Below, piece by piece: positions 34,926-45,014 of a stretch of DNA of 64,000 bases. Every line of letters begins with the position of its first letter. Position 1 is the first letter of the stretch. Source of the DNA: Catalinimonas sp038039535 (GTDB lineage: Bacteria; Bacteroidota; Bacteroidia; Cytophagales; Cyclobacteriaceae); NCBI RefSeq assembly GCF_038039535.1, contig NZ_JBBPHP010000012.1, forward strand, positions 62,001-126,000, written 5' to 3'. Both the position numbers and the translations under genes were made by a program. The notes under the pieces were generated by a model. The model saw nothing but the letters and a program-made list of their open reading frames with translations, was not told the DNA's origin and did not search any database.

Positions 34926-37900
34926 ATGAGTGGCAGTGAAAGTTTATCCTGGGAGAAGTTCAGTAATATCTTCTTTAATCTTTCCGGTTATTATTGGGTA
35001 GTCAACTCATCTTTTCATCTTCTTGCTATCAGTGAATCTTATCTCGCCCTTTTGAACAAAAGTAAAAGCAGCATCATATCCCAAAAAGTCTTTACTGCGT
35101 ATGATGAAGCGTTAAGCAAGCAGCTTTTTGGTAAGCATGACCAACTGCATAAGATATTGTCAGAGGTAATTAAGAGTGGTCAAACATACAATTTCAGTGA
35201 GATCAAAGTCATAAACCAATCACAAAAGGCTGAAACAGGATTTAAAATCATTTTCAAACCAGTTTTGAATAATAAGCAAGAGGTTGAATATGTCATTCAC
35301 CAGTTAGAGGAAGTAGATTATGCTATCCATAGAAAAACCTCTGTCACTAACTTGGAAGATGGATTTAAGGCAGCAGTCAAAAATTCTTTGTTCATTCCTG
35401 CCCAGATAGATAGAGAGCTGCGTTACCAATGGATTTATAATCCGCACCCTGATTTTAACTCCTCATCTGTCATTGGTAAGAGAGATGATGAATTAGATCA
35501 ATCAGAGGGAGCAAAAGAACTGCTTGATTTTAAAAGGCAGGTGCTGGAATCAGAGACAGGAAACAAAAAAGAAATCAAATTTAAGCGCAGTGACGGAGAA
35601 CGTTATTACGACTTTGTGCTGGAACCCTTGAGAGATTCTGAAGGAAAAGTGATAGGGCTTTCCAGTGTGGCATTTGACATTACTGAGCGGAAATTGGCTG
35701 AACTCTCCTCCCAGATCAATGAGCTACAGTACCGGGCTTTTTTTGAAAATACTGGTGTAGGAGCTGCCCAGATCAATCCTCAATTTGAGTTTATCAGAGT
35801 TAATGACAGATTCTGCCAGATGACAGCATACAGCAGAGAGGAGCTACTGTCTATGACTCCTTTTGATTTGGACCATCCTGAGGATAAAACTAAAGATGAG
35901 AAAAACCTGATAAATTTGTTTGCCAAAGGCAATGATGTCTATAGAGTAGAAAAAAGATACATCAGAAAAGACGGTGCAGTCATATGGGTACATGTAACAG
36001 TCTCTTTAATTAAAGATACCGAGGGAAAGCCTATCTGCACCACTGCTATTATCGAAGATATAAGTGGAAGAAAAGAGGCCGAACGTAAGGAGAAAGAAAA
36101 TGGAGAAAAGTACCATTCACTCTTTACCAGCATTGATGAAGCTTTTACCCTTTGCCAAATCATTGTTGATCAAGAAGGCAAGCCCATTGATTATCAAATC
36201 CTGGAAGCAAATCCTGCTTTTGAAAAATTGACAGGAATAAGTTGTGAGGAAGCTTTGAGCAAAACCGCTCGTGAACTGGTGCCTGATATAGAAGACTGGT
36301 GGATAGAAACTTACGGTAAAGTAGCCCTGCAGGAAGAGCCGGTTCGCCTGGAAAATAAAGTAGGGCCTATGAATCAGTGGTTCTCTGTTTATGCTTTCCC
36401 AAGAGGTGGAGGTAAGTTTGCAGCTATCTTTACCGATATCACTGAGAGGAAGCTTATGGAGGAGTCACTGAGAGATAGTGAAGAAAGAAGAAGGCTGGCA
36501 GTAGAAGCAGCAGGTGTAGCGGACTGGTATTACTATCCAGAAGAAGAATCTTTTCAGTTCTCAGAGCATGCCAAACGACTTTTTGCGCTTTCTGATTCTG
36601 TTGCATATCCTCTTGATTATATAATTAAAAGGATTCATCCCTTTGACAGAGAAAAGGTTAGCGCATCTTTAAAAGCAGCATTAGATCCCTGTGGTGATGG
36701 AGGCTTTGACATAGATTTCCGACTCATGCGCCAGGACAATCAGTACTACTATTTTGAAGCCAGGGGTGCTACTGATTTTGTGAAAACTTCAGGTAAAGTT
36801 ATACCTCAGGTTTTAAGAGGAGCTATTATAGACATTACAGAACGAAAGCAAATAGAAGTTGAGCTGAAACTGGCGAAAGAAGAAGCTGAAAAAGCCGCAA
36901 GAGCAAAAGAAGAATTTCTGGCTCATATGAGTCATGAGATTCGTACTCCTCTTAATGCAGTAGTAGGAATTGCTAATTTGTTGAACCAGCAAGACGCTCT
37001 CCCCTCTCAGGAAAAAAACATAGAAGCTTTGAAGTTTGCTTCTGAGAATTTAATGTCTTTAGTAAATGATATTCTGGATTTCAGTAAAATCAAGTCTGGC
37101 AAAGTCAAACTCAATAAGCAGCATATCAATTTAAAACAGTTTTTATCAGGACTGGAGCAGACATATTATCAAAGAGCAGAGGAGTATGGAAACACATTGT
37201 CTTTTCAGTTAGATGATAATATACCTCAACAGATTTATGCTGATAAGCTAAAACTTTCCCAAGTTTTACATAACCTGATCGGCAATGCCTTAAAGTTTAC
37301 CAGAGGAGGGAAAGTAGTAGTAGAGGTACATCTGCACAAAAGAAAAGATAGACAGTTGTGGTTGTACTTTTCAATTACAGATACCGGCAGCGGTATTCCT
37401 GCGGATCAGCTTAAAAGTATCTTTGACGAATTTAGTCAGGTAAATAAAGGCAACCATGTACAAGAAGGAGGCACTGGATTAGGACTGGCCATTACTAAAC
37501 TTTTGTTAGAACTGATGGGCAGTGACATTCAAGTAGAGAGCAAAGAAGGGGAAGGTTCAAAATTCTTTTTTGTTTTACCCACAAAGCAGGGTAAAGTTGA
37601 ACATAACTTCAATGATATAAACAAAGCAGAAGCTACTACTACTCCTGACTTCTCAGAGATTCTTTTAGTAGAAGATGTGGCCATTAATAGAATGGTCATT
37701 AAACAGTTTTTGCAGGATTGGTGGGATTTAAAACCTGACGAAGCCAGTAATGGAAAAGAAGCCCTTGAAATGGTTCGGCAAAATAAGTACGACCTTATTC
37801 TGATGGATGTCAGAATGCCCGTGATGGATGGTTATGAAGCCACCCAACATATCCGTAACCTCTCCCAACCTGCTAAGCAGGCAATTCCCATCATCGCCAT

Positions 37901-38426
37901 TACTGCCGATACTGTGGAGCAATTTCAGAAGCATACACATGCTGGTCTATTTACAGATGTAGTAACAAAACCTTTTGATCCTGATCAGCTCAGAGAAGCC
38001 ATATCTGCCTCTATTGCAAATAGAAAAGTAACAAGAAAGTCTTCTGGAAAGGAAGCTATTGATAGCAATGAACAGACGTATCAATATCCTAATTTTTCAA
38101 AAGCAGAAGAACCCTTTGAAGACTCAAAAAACCAAAAGAAGAAGTTCTATAAAATGGCGTTGAATTCATTAAATACCTTCAAAAAAGAGTTTTTTACAGC
38201 CTTTGAGCGAAGTGAGATAGAAAAACTGAAAGACCTCATGCATAAAGAAAGATTACTCTTGAATATGTTTGAGCTGGATGGTTTTTATCATCTTATGTAT
38301 GATGCAAGACAGCAATTAGAAAAAGAGATACCGCCCAATGAGCTTCAGGCCGAACAAGAAAGAATTAGCCAGTATTTAGAAGAAATTATTAATAGAGTAA
38401 AGAAACGTTCAGATGAATTGAGATAG
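34926..38426 (+). CDS. Multi-PAS hybrid histidine kinase with receiver and Hpt-like tail
   Basis: 1166 residues, no membrane helix or signal peptide, so cytoplasmic. Five PAS-like regions lie at about 10-130, 150-256, 260-385, 390-508 and 512-640, several ending in the PAC pattern DITERK. Then come HisKA with FLAHMSHEIRTPLN (phospho-acceptor His670), the HATPase with NLIGNALKFT, DTGSGIP and GGTGLGLAI, and a receiver (about 910-1030) with ILLVEDVAINR, LMDVRMPVMDG (Asp961) and TKPFDP. The last 90 residues form a helical domain with LMHKERLLL (His1106), like a worn Hpt domain, which would complete an internal phosphorelay. No response regulator gene is next to it. Confidence 0.93.
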   Translation: MSGSESLSWEKFSNIFFNLSGYYWVVNSSFHLLAISESYLALLNKSKSSIISQKVFTAYDEALSKQLFGKHDQLHKILSEVIKSGQTYNFSEIKVINQSQKAETGFKIIFKPVLNNKQEVEYVIHQLEEVDYAIHRKTSVTNLEDGFKAAVKNSLFIPAQIDRELRYQWIYNPHPDFNSSSVIGKRDDELDQSEGAKELLDFKRQVLESETGNKKEIKFKRSDGERYYDFVLEPLRDSEGKVIGLSSVAFDITERKLAELSSQINELQYRAFFENTGVGAAQINPQFEFIRVNDRFCQMTAYSREELLSMTPFDLDHPEDKTKDEKNLINLFAKGNDVYRVEKRYIRKDGAVIWVHVTVSLIKDTEGKPICTTAIIEDISGRKEAERKEKENGEKYHSLFTSIDEAFTLCQIIVDQEGKPIDYQILEANPAFEKLTGISCEEALSKTARELVPDIEDWWIETYGKVALQEEPVRLENKVGPMNQWFSVYAFPRGGGKFAAIFTDITERKLMEESLRDSEERRRLAVEAAGVADWYYYPEEESFQFSEHAKRLFALSDSVAYPLDYIIKRIHPFDREKVSASLKAALDPCGDGGFDIDFRLMRQDNQYYYFEARGATDFVKTSGKVIPQVLRGAIIDITERKQIEVELKLAKEEAEKAARAKEEFLAHMSHEIRTPLNAVVGIANLLNQQDALPSQEKNIEALKFASENLMSLVNDILDFSKIKSGKVKLNKQHINLKQFLSGLEQTYYQRAEEYGNTLSFQLDDNIPQQIYADKLKLSQVLHNLIGNALKFTRGGKVVVEVHLHKRKDRQLWLYFSITDTGSGIPADQLKSIFDEFSQVNKGNHVQEGGTGLGLAITKLLLELMGSDIQVESKEGEGSKFFFVLPTKQGKVEHNFNDINKAEATTTPDFSEILLVEDVAINRMVIKQFLQDWWDLKPDEASNGKEALEMVRQNKYDLILMDVRMPVMDGYEATQHIRNLSQPAKQAIPIIAITADTVEQFQKHTHAGLFTDVVTKPFDPDQLREAISASIANRKVTRKSSGKEAIDSNEQTYQYPNFSKAEEPFEDSKNQKKKFYKMALNSLNTFKKEFFTAFERSEIEKLKDLMHKERLLLNMFELDGFYHLMYDARQQLEKEIPPNELQAEQERISQYLEEIINRVKKRSDELR

Positions 38427-38555
38427 TGAGGGATCACTTCAATGAGTTGCGTAAAATTTAATATAATAATATATTTTAAGTCATTAAATTTACATTTGGG
38501 CGATTCTTTTCTCCTTTTGTTTATGTTTTTGGATAAAGCTTATCAATATTATTTC

Positions 38556-39989
38556 TTATTCCTGTAAACTCATTTCAAGACTTCCTGCTGTCCATTGCAG
38601 ATAATATTTGTTCTTGGCATACTTCGCCCTTAGTTCTGCGAGCTTAATCTGGCTGTCTACCAGGCTCGTTTCACGTTTGTTGATCAAAAATAGCGTTCCG
38701 ATACCCTGCTCATATCTTTCCACTTCTGCTTCGCGCAATATCAGATAATTCCTCACTTTTCCTGCCTGAAACGCGATCTGTTCTTCCAGCGACTGCCAAT
38801 CGTTAAAGGCGGCTTCCACCTCGGCAAGGATTTCCTGATTGGTATATAAAAGGTCGTAATTTGCTTCCTGAATCTTAGCTTCATACAAATTTCTCTGACC
38901 TCTTACTTTCCTCAGAAACAGGGGTTGTACTAAGCTAATGCCTATCTTATGGTTGTCGTCTATAAACTGAGGGTCATATACCTCCGGAGCTGCAAAACCA
39001 GTTTGAAGGACGTTGATATTTAGTTTTATTTTGGGCAGAAAAAGATCCTGATAGTATCTTCGCTGGATTTCCATCTGCCGGATTTTTAAGTCTATTTTCT
39101 CTAGCTCGGGATGATTTTCAGAAGCCAGGGTCTGCAACTGATTCAGGGAATCTCTTTGGATGGACTCTATCTCCCACCCTTCCGTGGAAGGAATGACATT
39201 TTCCGGTATTTCCAGCGGTTCCAGGTTTTCTGTCCACAGATAGGTAGAGAGCTGTAGGGAGGCATTATTGAAGGCCAGACTGGCTTTCTCATAGGCTACT
39301 GCAAAATCCTGTACCAGAATTTCCGCTTCTACGGTATCTACCGCTGGTGCGGCTCCCTCCGAAGCTTTTTCTCTGGTAGCCGACAGACGAAATTCAGCAA
39401 AATTTAAGCCTTCCTGATTGTATCTCAACAGTTCGTATGCCAGCGTCCAATCCCAGTATTGTTTGACCGCTTCCAGTAAAAATTTATTGATGGTTTTTAC
39501 GCGCTCTGCCTCGGCCAAATCTTCTAACAAACGAGCCTGCCGGAGCGTTGCCCTTCTTTCGTCTATGATCAGCCCCTGACCTAGGGGGATAGAAAGTCCT
39601 ACCGACGTCAATCCCTGAGGAGTGGTAAGATCTTCAGGGTTGATATTAGGTCCGCCATTATTTTCGTAACCGGCAAGGATATCTATGCCATACCAGAGGG
39701 GAATTCTCAAAGTATTTTCCCAAATACTGAAGTAGTTGTTACCTTTAAAACTTTTTCGGTAATACTTACTTTCCAGCACTGGATCAAAAGCGCTTCTGGC
39801 GATTCTGATTTCCTGCCTGGCCGATTCAGATAATAGCCCCGTCTGCTTGACAATAGGGTGGTTAGCCACCACCAGTTGCAAGTATTCCCTGAACGCCAGG
39901 ACATTCACTGTATCCTGGCTAAGCGCAGTTTTGGGAGAGAAAAAGATAGATAAAACTGAAAAAATAAAAATTAGCCTTTTTATCATCAT
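38556..39989 (-). CDS. TolC-family outer-membrane efflux protein
   Basis: 477 residues from ATG 39989, chosen because it starts a good signal peptide (MMIKRLIFIFSVLSIFFSPK, cleaved near ALSQ); the open frame extends to a TTG at 40040. Two halves with long helical hairpins follow the TolC pattern (SARQEIRIARSAFDPVLESK, NKFLLEAVKQYWDWTLAYE). It should trimerise to form the outer-membrane channel of a type I secretion or efflux pump. It is the last of three genes read ABC, HlyD, TolC. Confidence 0.88.
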   Translation of the reverse strand: MMIKRLIFIFSVLSIFFSPKTALSQDTVNVLAFREYLQLVVANHPIVKQTGLLSESARQEIRIARSAFDPVLESKYYRKSFKGNNYFSIWENTLRIPLWYGIDILAGYENNGGPNINPEDLTTPQGLTSVGLSIPLGQGLIIDERRATLRQARLLEDLAEAERVKTINKFLLEAVKQYWDWTLAYELLRYNQEGLNFAEFRLSATREKASEGAAPAVDTVEAEILVQDFAVAYEKASLAFNNASLQLSTYLWTENLEPLEIPENVIPSTEGWEIESIQRDSLNQLQTLASENHPELEKIDLKIRQMEIQRRYYQDLFLPKIKLNINVLQTGFAAPEVYDPQFIDDNHKIGISLVQPLFLRKVRGQRNLYEAKIQEANYDLLYTNQEILAEVEAAFNDWQSLEEQIAFQAGKVRNYLILREAEVERYEQGIGTLFLINKRETSLVDSQIKLAELRAKYAKNKYYLQWTAGSLEMSLQE

Positions 39990-40065
39990 GCGTATAAAAA
40001 GCTTATTTGAAAAAATGAATACTTCTGTATAAACAGCCAAAATTGGCTTTTCTGTGTATATGCCA

Positions 40066-41478
40066 TTATTTTGGTTTGATCTTTTTGAGGAATTTCAACT
40101 CTTTCTCAAAAGTTTCTTCCTCCGTAAGTACACCAGTATACTCTGGCGGAAAACCGTTCAGATTTCGCCATATTTCGTACCAGATAGGCACATCTCGGAG
40201 CATCATCCAGCCTAATGCGCCTGCCCTGACATTTAGTTGCTCAGGCCATTCTTTACCTTCGGATTCAGGAACCACCAGCACCCTAAATTTTCCTTTATCA
40301 TTAGCTACATTATTAATTACCGCGATGCGGCCTCCAAAGGTACCATAGCCTGTGTCAGGCCAGCCGGAAAATACTACAGCAGGCCAACCCTCAAACTGCA
40401 GTCGCACCGGTGTTCCCACTTCTATAAGGGGCACATCAATAGGGTCAATAAAAAGGGAAACAGCCAGATCAGGATTAGTGGGCAGTATGCTTACCACAGC
40501 TTCACCTACTTTCACCGTTTCTCCAATCCCGGATACCATGGCATTAACCACATGAGCATCCTGTGGAGCCACTATATTTAAAAAACCTTTTCTTTCCTGT
40601 ACACTGGCAAACTTATTCCTCAGTTTAAAGATTTCACTTTCTATATCTGCAATATAAGCCAGGGTAGAACTCACTTCCGCTTTAGCCTTAGCTATTTTGT
40701 CCATGTATTCTGCCTTTAAAGAATTCAGCTCAATACGTGCATTGGTCAAGTCTCTTCGGGCAATGGATAATTTATTTTCAGCGGAGACAAATTTTTGTAG
40801 TGTTTGCTGTAACTTGAGTCGGTAATTTTCCCTTTCCTGTTTGGAAGCCAGACCATCCTCATAAAGATTATCGTAGCGCTGCGCCTGCTCTTTGGCTACT
40901 TCATAGGCAGTTTCGGCAGCAGAATAATCGGCAAGCTCTATTTCTACCTTTTCTTCAAATTGCAGGACTTTATTTTCGGCTTTTTCCAGGCTCAGTTGTA
41001 ACGCATCTTTCAGAGCAGCTATTCTGTTATCCAGGGCATCAGCTTTAGCATGGGTGGCTTCCAGCGCATCGGTTTTGGCCTCTAACTGCTCTTCCAGACG
41101 GGCAAGAATCTCCGGATCCAGATATTCATCCTTCACTTCAGATAGTTGTACAATGGTATCTCCCTTTTCCACCATTTCTCCTTCATTGACATACCACTCC
41201 TCTACTCTGCCGGCAATGGTAGCATGAATCGTCTGGGGTCTGCTCCCCGGTTTAAAGGTGGTAACATAGCCATATGAGCGTATATTTTGGGTCCAGGGCA
41301 GGAACAGTGTAATAATGCCTAGTCCCAGTAATCCGTAGCTCCAGTAAGCCAAAGTCCGAGGTAGACTGGAAGGCTTAAGTATTTTCGCACTGAAATACCC
41401 GCTGGAAGGAGACGATTGTTCATCCTCTTGTCCATCACCGTTTTTTGACGTAAATAGTTTCTTGTTTTTAATTTTCAT
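40066..41478 (-). CDS. HlyD-type membrane fusion (adaptor) protein
   Basis: 470 residues: a short cytoplasmic start, one membrane helix (about 44-62), the first half of a biotinyl-lipoyl domain (GRVEEWYVNEGEMVEKGDTI), a very long coiled coil (about 115-300), the second lipoyl half (NIVAPQDAHVVNAMVSGIGETV) and a beta-barrel domain. It would bridge the ABC protein and the TolC channel across the periplasm. The start overlaps the end of the ABC gene by 11 bases and 76 bases separate its stop from the TolC start. Confidence 0.9.
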   Translation of the reverse strand: MKIKNKKLFTSKNGDGQEDEQSSPSSGYFSAKILKPSSLPRTLAYWSYGLLGLGIITLFLPWTQNIRSYGYVTTFKPGSRPQTIHATIAGRVEEWYVNEGEMVEKGDTIVQLSEVKDEYLDPEILARLEEQLEAKTDALEATHAKADALDNRIAALKDALQLSLEKAENKVLQFEEKVEIELADYSAAETAYEVAKEQAQRYDNLYEDGLASKQERENYRLKLQQTLQKFVSAENKLSIARRDLTNARIELNSLKAEYMDKIAKAKAEVSSTLAYIADIESEIFKLRNKFASVQERKGFLNIVAPQDAHVVNAMVSGIGETVKVGEAVVSILPTNPDLAVSLFIDPIDVPLIEVGTPVRLQFEGWPAVVFSGWPDTGYGTFGGRIAVINNVANDKGKFRVLVVPESEGKEWPEQLNVRAGALGWMMLRDVPIWYEIWRNLNGFPPEYTGVLTEEETFEKELKFLKKIKPK

Positions 41479-43615
41479 CTACCAGTTCTTTTACTGCATC
41501 CTCATTCGTTATTGACTGATAATCACCCTGATATACCAAGTGTCCCTTTTGTAAAAAGAAGTTGTTATCACATTTTTTTAACACGACCGGATCATTGGAT
41601 AAAATGATCACTGTCCATGACTGCTCATTATTCAGCAGGCGATCAAGCAGTTCGTTTTTCTCTTTTTTCTCATTTCCCAATAGTTTATCGCTAAGTATCA
41701 AAAGCCGGGGGTGGCTGACAATGCTTCTGGCCAGCAGGATTTTGTGCGTTATATTTTCAGGCAGACGCAGGCTTCCGGCTATAATTTCAGTATTCAACCC
41801 ATCGGGTAAGCCTCCGATAAACTCAGAAAGGCCCACAAATTCCAGCACCCAAAGCAGATCATCCTTACTGATTTCCTGCCTTCCGAGCGTGATATTCTCA
41901 AGTATGCTGGCATGAAAAACCTCATCATCATAAAGGTTATTTGAAATAGAATTATGAAGACTGGCTTTATTGATATCTTTCAACGACAGTCCATCGTAAA
42001 AAATACCTCCTTCATAATCTTCCAGCAGTCCCAGCAGCACATGCAGAAGGGTGGTCTTGCCTGCATTATTGAAACCTGAGACAGATACCTTTTCAGAGGG
42101 GGCGATATCCAGATCTATTCCCTTGAGACTGTAGGTATTGCTTCCCGGATATTTATATTTGAGATCTTTTGTACTGATGGAGACACCTTTTTTCTCAGCA
42201 GAAGAATCAAAATCAAACCCTGTCAGGTGTTCCATAGGTAGGGTAGTGACCTGCTCCAACTTGACTGAACTTGTGAGCAAATCGTATACTTTATCCAGTT
42301 TGCTGATTACTTTTTCTACAGCGCTCATGATCAGTATGATGACAATTTCTGAAGCAACAAACTGACCTATGTTGATTTCGTTGTTTACTACCAGTATCGT
42401 TCCCAGTATCAGTAAAGCTGCGGTGATGATCGTTTTGAAGCCTACAAAGCTGAAATACTGTATCATCAGTATCTTAAAATGTTTTTTCCGGGATTTGGTA
42501 TAATCCGCCACCAGTAGGTCGGTCTTCTCCACTGCCAGATTAGTATTACCTGACATCTTAAAAGTGATCAGCGTGCGGGCTACTTCTTCCAGCCAGAAAG
42601 CCAGCTTATACTTATACTTGGATTCTTTCAGACTGGTATTCAATCCATTACCTCCGGAGAAATACACAATGAGTGCCAGTACAAAGACCAGGATAAGGCC
42701 AAAAAAGATAAAATAAGGGTGGTAAAACGAAAGCAGCACCAGCCCGAAAAATATCTGAATAACAGCAGATGTCATGTCAATCAGTATATTGGATATACCC
42801 TTCTGTACTGTAAGAATGTCAAAGAAACGGTTGATCAGTTCCGGAGGATAAAACTTGAGAATATGCTCAATCTTTATCTTCGGAATTCTGTCAGCAATGT
42901 TGAATGCGGTTTTAGCAAACAGACGCTGCTGAATGTGCTCAACGATAGAAAGTTGCATCACCTGTATTCCACCGGTAACCAGCAGACCCAGCAGAACAAA
43001 AATGATCAATACGATTACTGAAGTAGCAACAATTCCACTGTTGATAAAATTGATGATGCTCTGTATACCCAGGGGCAGGGATAAACTAATAAGTCCACCT
43101 AGAATGGCATACAGATAGATATACCAGATAGACTTTTTTTCTGAGGAAATCAGCCGAAGAAAACTCTTCAATGCACTTTTGGAAGGCTCAGTTTTATCGG
43201 CTACAATTTCTTTATTTGAGATACAAACCAAGGTAATTATCTGCCCTGCTTCGTTGGTTAGCAAATCGGGTATGGAATGCTCATCCGCATAATACTCAGT
43301 GGTATCATCCCGATATATACGAATATCCTTTTTCTCTTTTTTGAGAATTAAAGGGTGTATACCTGTATTGTCTTTGGTAAATACCAGGATAGGAATGGGA
43401 TTTTCCAGTAGCTCATCCAACTGCTTCCTGCTTAGGTAATGACTAATATAAACCAAACCTAAACCACGCCCCATTGATTTAAGCTTGCCTACAAACTCGG
43501 AATGTGTAAGACTTTTTTCACTGTAAAAGTTAGGATCAGTTAAGCTCGACTGCTGATCCAGCTCATAAAGCTCAAGAAAACATTTATTTACAAAAAATAG
43601 CTGATGGATATTCAT
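41468..43615 (-). CDS. Type I secretion ABC protein with degenerate ATPase domain and peptidase-like N-terminus
   Basis: 715 residues. The N-terminus (1-145) looks like a C39-like domain without active cysteine (LGLVYISHYLSRKQL, then PIPILVFTKDNTG). Membrane helices span about 162-435. The nucleotide-binding domain (about 475-715) keeps Walker A, GFNNAGKTT (514-522), but the rest is changed: LPENI in place of LSGGQ (618-622), LLILSDK in place of LLILDEA (Walker B Asp to Ser, Glu to Asp), and LSND where the H-loop histidine is expected (672-675); the Q-loop glutamine is also missing. As the only ABC gene of the operon it should form a homodimer without a standard ATP site. The reading frame is otherwise intact. 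Confidence 0.88.
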   Translation of the reverse strand: MNIHQLFFVNKCFLELYELDQQSSLTDPNFYSEKSLTHSEFVGKLKSMGRGLGLVYISHYLSRKQLDELLENPIPILVFTKDNTGIHPLILKKEKKDIRIYRDDTTEYYADEHSIPDLLTNEAGQIITLVCISNKEIVADKTEPSKSALKSFLRLISSEKKSIWYIYLYAILGGLISLSLPLGIQSIINFINSGIVATSVIVLIIFVLLGLLVTGGIQVMQLSIVEHIQQRLFAKTAFNIADRIPKIKIEHILKFYPPELINRFFDILTVQKGISNILIDMTSAVIQIFFGLVLLSFYHPYFIFFGLILVFVLALIVYFSGGNGLNTSLKESKYKYKLAFWLEEVARTLITFKMSGNTNLAVEKTDLLVADYTKSRKKHFKILMIQYFSFVGFKTIITAALLILGTILVVNNEINIGQFVASEIVIILIMSAVEKVISKLDKVYDLLTSSVKLEQVTTLPMEHLTGFDFDSSAEKKGVSISTKDLKYKYPGSNTYSLKGIDLDIAPSEKVSVSGFNNAGKTTLLHVLLGLLEDYEGGIFYDGLSLKDINKASLHNSISNNLYDDEVFHASILENITLGRQEISKDDLLWVLEFVGLSEFIGGLPDGLNTEIIAGSLRLPENITHKILLARSIVSHPRLLILSDKLLGNEKKEKNELLDRLLNNEQSWTVIILSNDPVVLKKCDNNFFLQKGHLVYQGDYQSITNEDAVKELVDEN

Positions 43616-43999
43616 TCATCATTGCTTTAAAAAATAAGGATACATCTGCCTGGAGTTTTTAAAAAAAGTGCCAGAAGTATAGGCACCGTCAACTCCAAAA
43701 AAAAATACATTTAGTACGTTGGCTTTCTCATTAAACCTATACTTTATGTTATTGTTAAAAGCTAACAGTTTTTATACGCTGGATGAGTTGCCAAACCATT
43801 AAAAAAACTCTACATTTTACTATTCCTAAAAAGCCCCTTTCTCATACATTTTTTGCAGGTAAAGTAGTATAAAAAATGCTTTATTTACCATCAGATAAAA
43901 TTGTTTAAATGTTGGTCAGTTTGTTGTTAGTCATTTACTAAGCTTTATTTATTACTTTGAATAGGGTCATGTCGCTATTACAATTATTAAAGCTAGAAA
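43616..43999. other. Gene-free stretch between the PutAbiC-like and type I secretion genes
   Basis: 384 AT-rich bases without an ORF of note. It should hold the promoter of the ABC-HlyD-TolC operon and the 3' end of the PutAbiC-like message, but no convincing promoter or terminator was found. Confidence 0.45.
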
Positions 44000-44809
44000 C
44001 TAAACATTGCGATAGATATCTCTGAAAATACCATCAAAAGCACTGTTAGCATATGCATCAAGAAATTGATATTGATCATAAAGAGCTTTTTGTCTTTTTA
44101 TATCTTGCCGTGCAATAAGCATAAAGAACAATAATGTTCTTTCACTTACAGACATCTGCGTTTTTAAGATGTTAACGTAGAGCAACTTTTCTTCTTTGCC
44201 TATAAGTTCTGATGCATCTACTAATTGTACGATAGAGAACAAATTATTAAGATAATGTAACAAGGAGTTTTCTATTTCTTTATTATAACTCTCTAGGGTA
44301 TGTTGCACTATCGTAAATCTTTGATTCTGAATTTGGAGAGGGGAAAATTGAGAGGAAACATTGTCTTTTCTTAGCATTTCCAACCGTTTATCAATACTTT
44401 CTATAATCTTTGCAGAAATCATATGCAGATATACCCTGGTCTCAACACTTTCATGATTGCTGGAAATGGTGTGGCCATCCAATAAGTCATCATTTAGCCT
44501 TAATAGCTGGAAAAAGGTATTTTCAAAACGTTGTAACCTGAAGGTTTCATTTTGCTTGATAAATTCCTGACGGGTTAAATCCAACTCTTCTCGTTGCTGT
44601 AAGATGGTATAGATCAGGCCAGCGAAAGCCAGTCCTGAAAAAAGAGAATTGATCATACCAAACATATCACCAAAAGTACCCGGGGAATCAGGAAGACTGC
44701 CATAAAAAAAAGTGATGGCTAAACCTGATGAAGCCCATAGTGCGATTACTAATGAAGCTGTGATGATGAATGGTTTATATTTGTTTTTAGTTTTTTTTTG
44801 CTTTTGCAT
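44000..44809 (-). CDS. PutAbiC-like (putative phage abortive infection) membrane protein
   Basis: 269 residues: lysine-rich start, two membrane helices (about 14-35 and 48-68) with GTFGDMFGMINSLFSGLAFA between and within them, then a helical cytoplasmic region beginning LQQREELDLTRQEF and QRFENTFFQLLRLND. This arrangement is the pattern of the 'putative phage abortive infection protein' family. Proof of defence activity for the family is thin. It is a lone gene, not part of a visible defence island, with the P-type ATPase gene 205 bases upstream on the same strand. Confidence 0.65.
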   Translation of the reverse strand: MQKQKKTKNKYKPFIITASLVIALWASSGLAITFFYGSLPDSPGTFGDMFGMINSLFSGLAFAGLIYTILQQREELDLTRQEFIKQNETFRLQRFENTFFQLLRLNDDLLDGHTISSNHESVETRVYLHMISAKIIESIDKRLEMLRKDNVSSQFSPLQIQNQRFTIVQHTLESYNKEIENSLLHYLNNLFSIVQLVDASELIGKEEKLLYVNILKTQMSVSERTLLFFMLIARQDIKRQKALYDQYQFLDAYANSAFDGIFRDIYRNV

Positions 44810-45014
44810 TCTTTCCAGATAATTTCTTTATGGATAATAACTACCTGTACCAAGTTGACATCTATGTTCTCTTCAAAGTATATCCTGATCTAGTAGCGTA
44901 ATTTTGTTTTTGGACTAGTATTAAAAATACATTGCCAATGCCGGGAGAAACAGGGATAATTTGCTACTCACCGGCTGATAGTCTTTAATCGTGAGGCAAA
45001 TTGATGTCTCTTAT

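Noticed and set aside
41468..43615. The idea that the type I ABC gene is a frameshifted pseudogene
   Set aside because: The frame is open for 715 codons, the flanking partner genes are intact and overlap it normally; the motif losses are point changes, not breaks.
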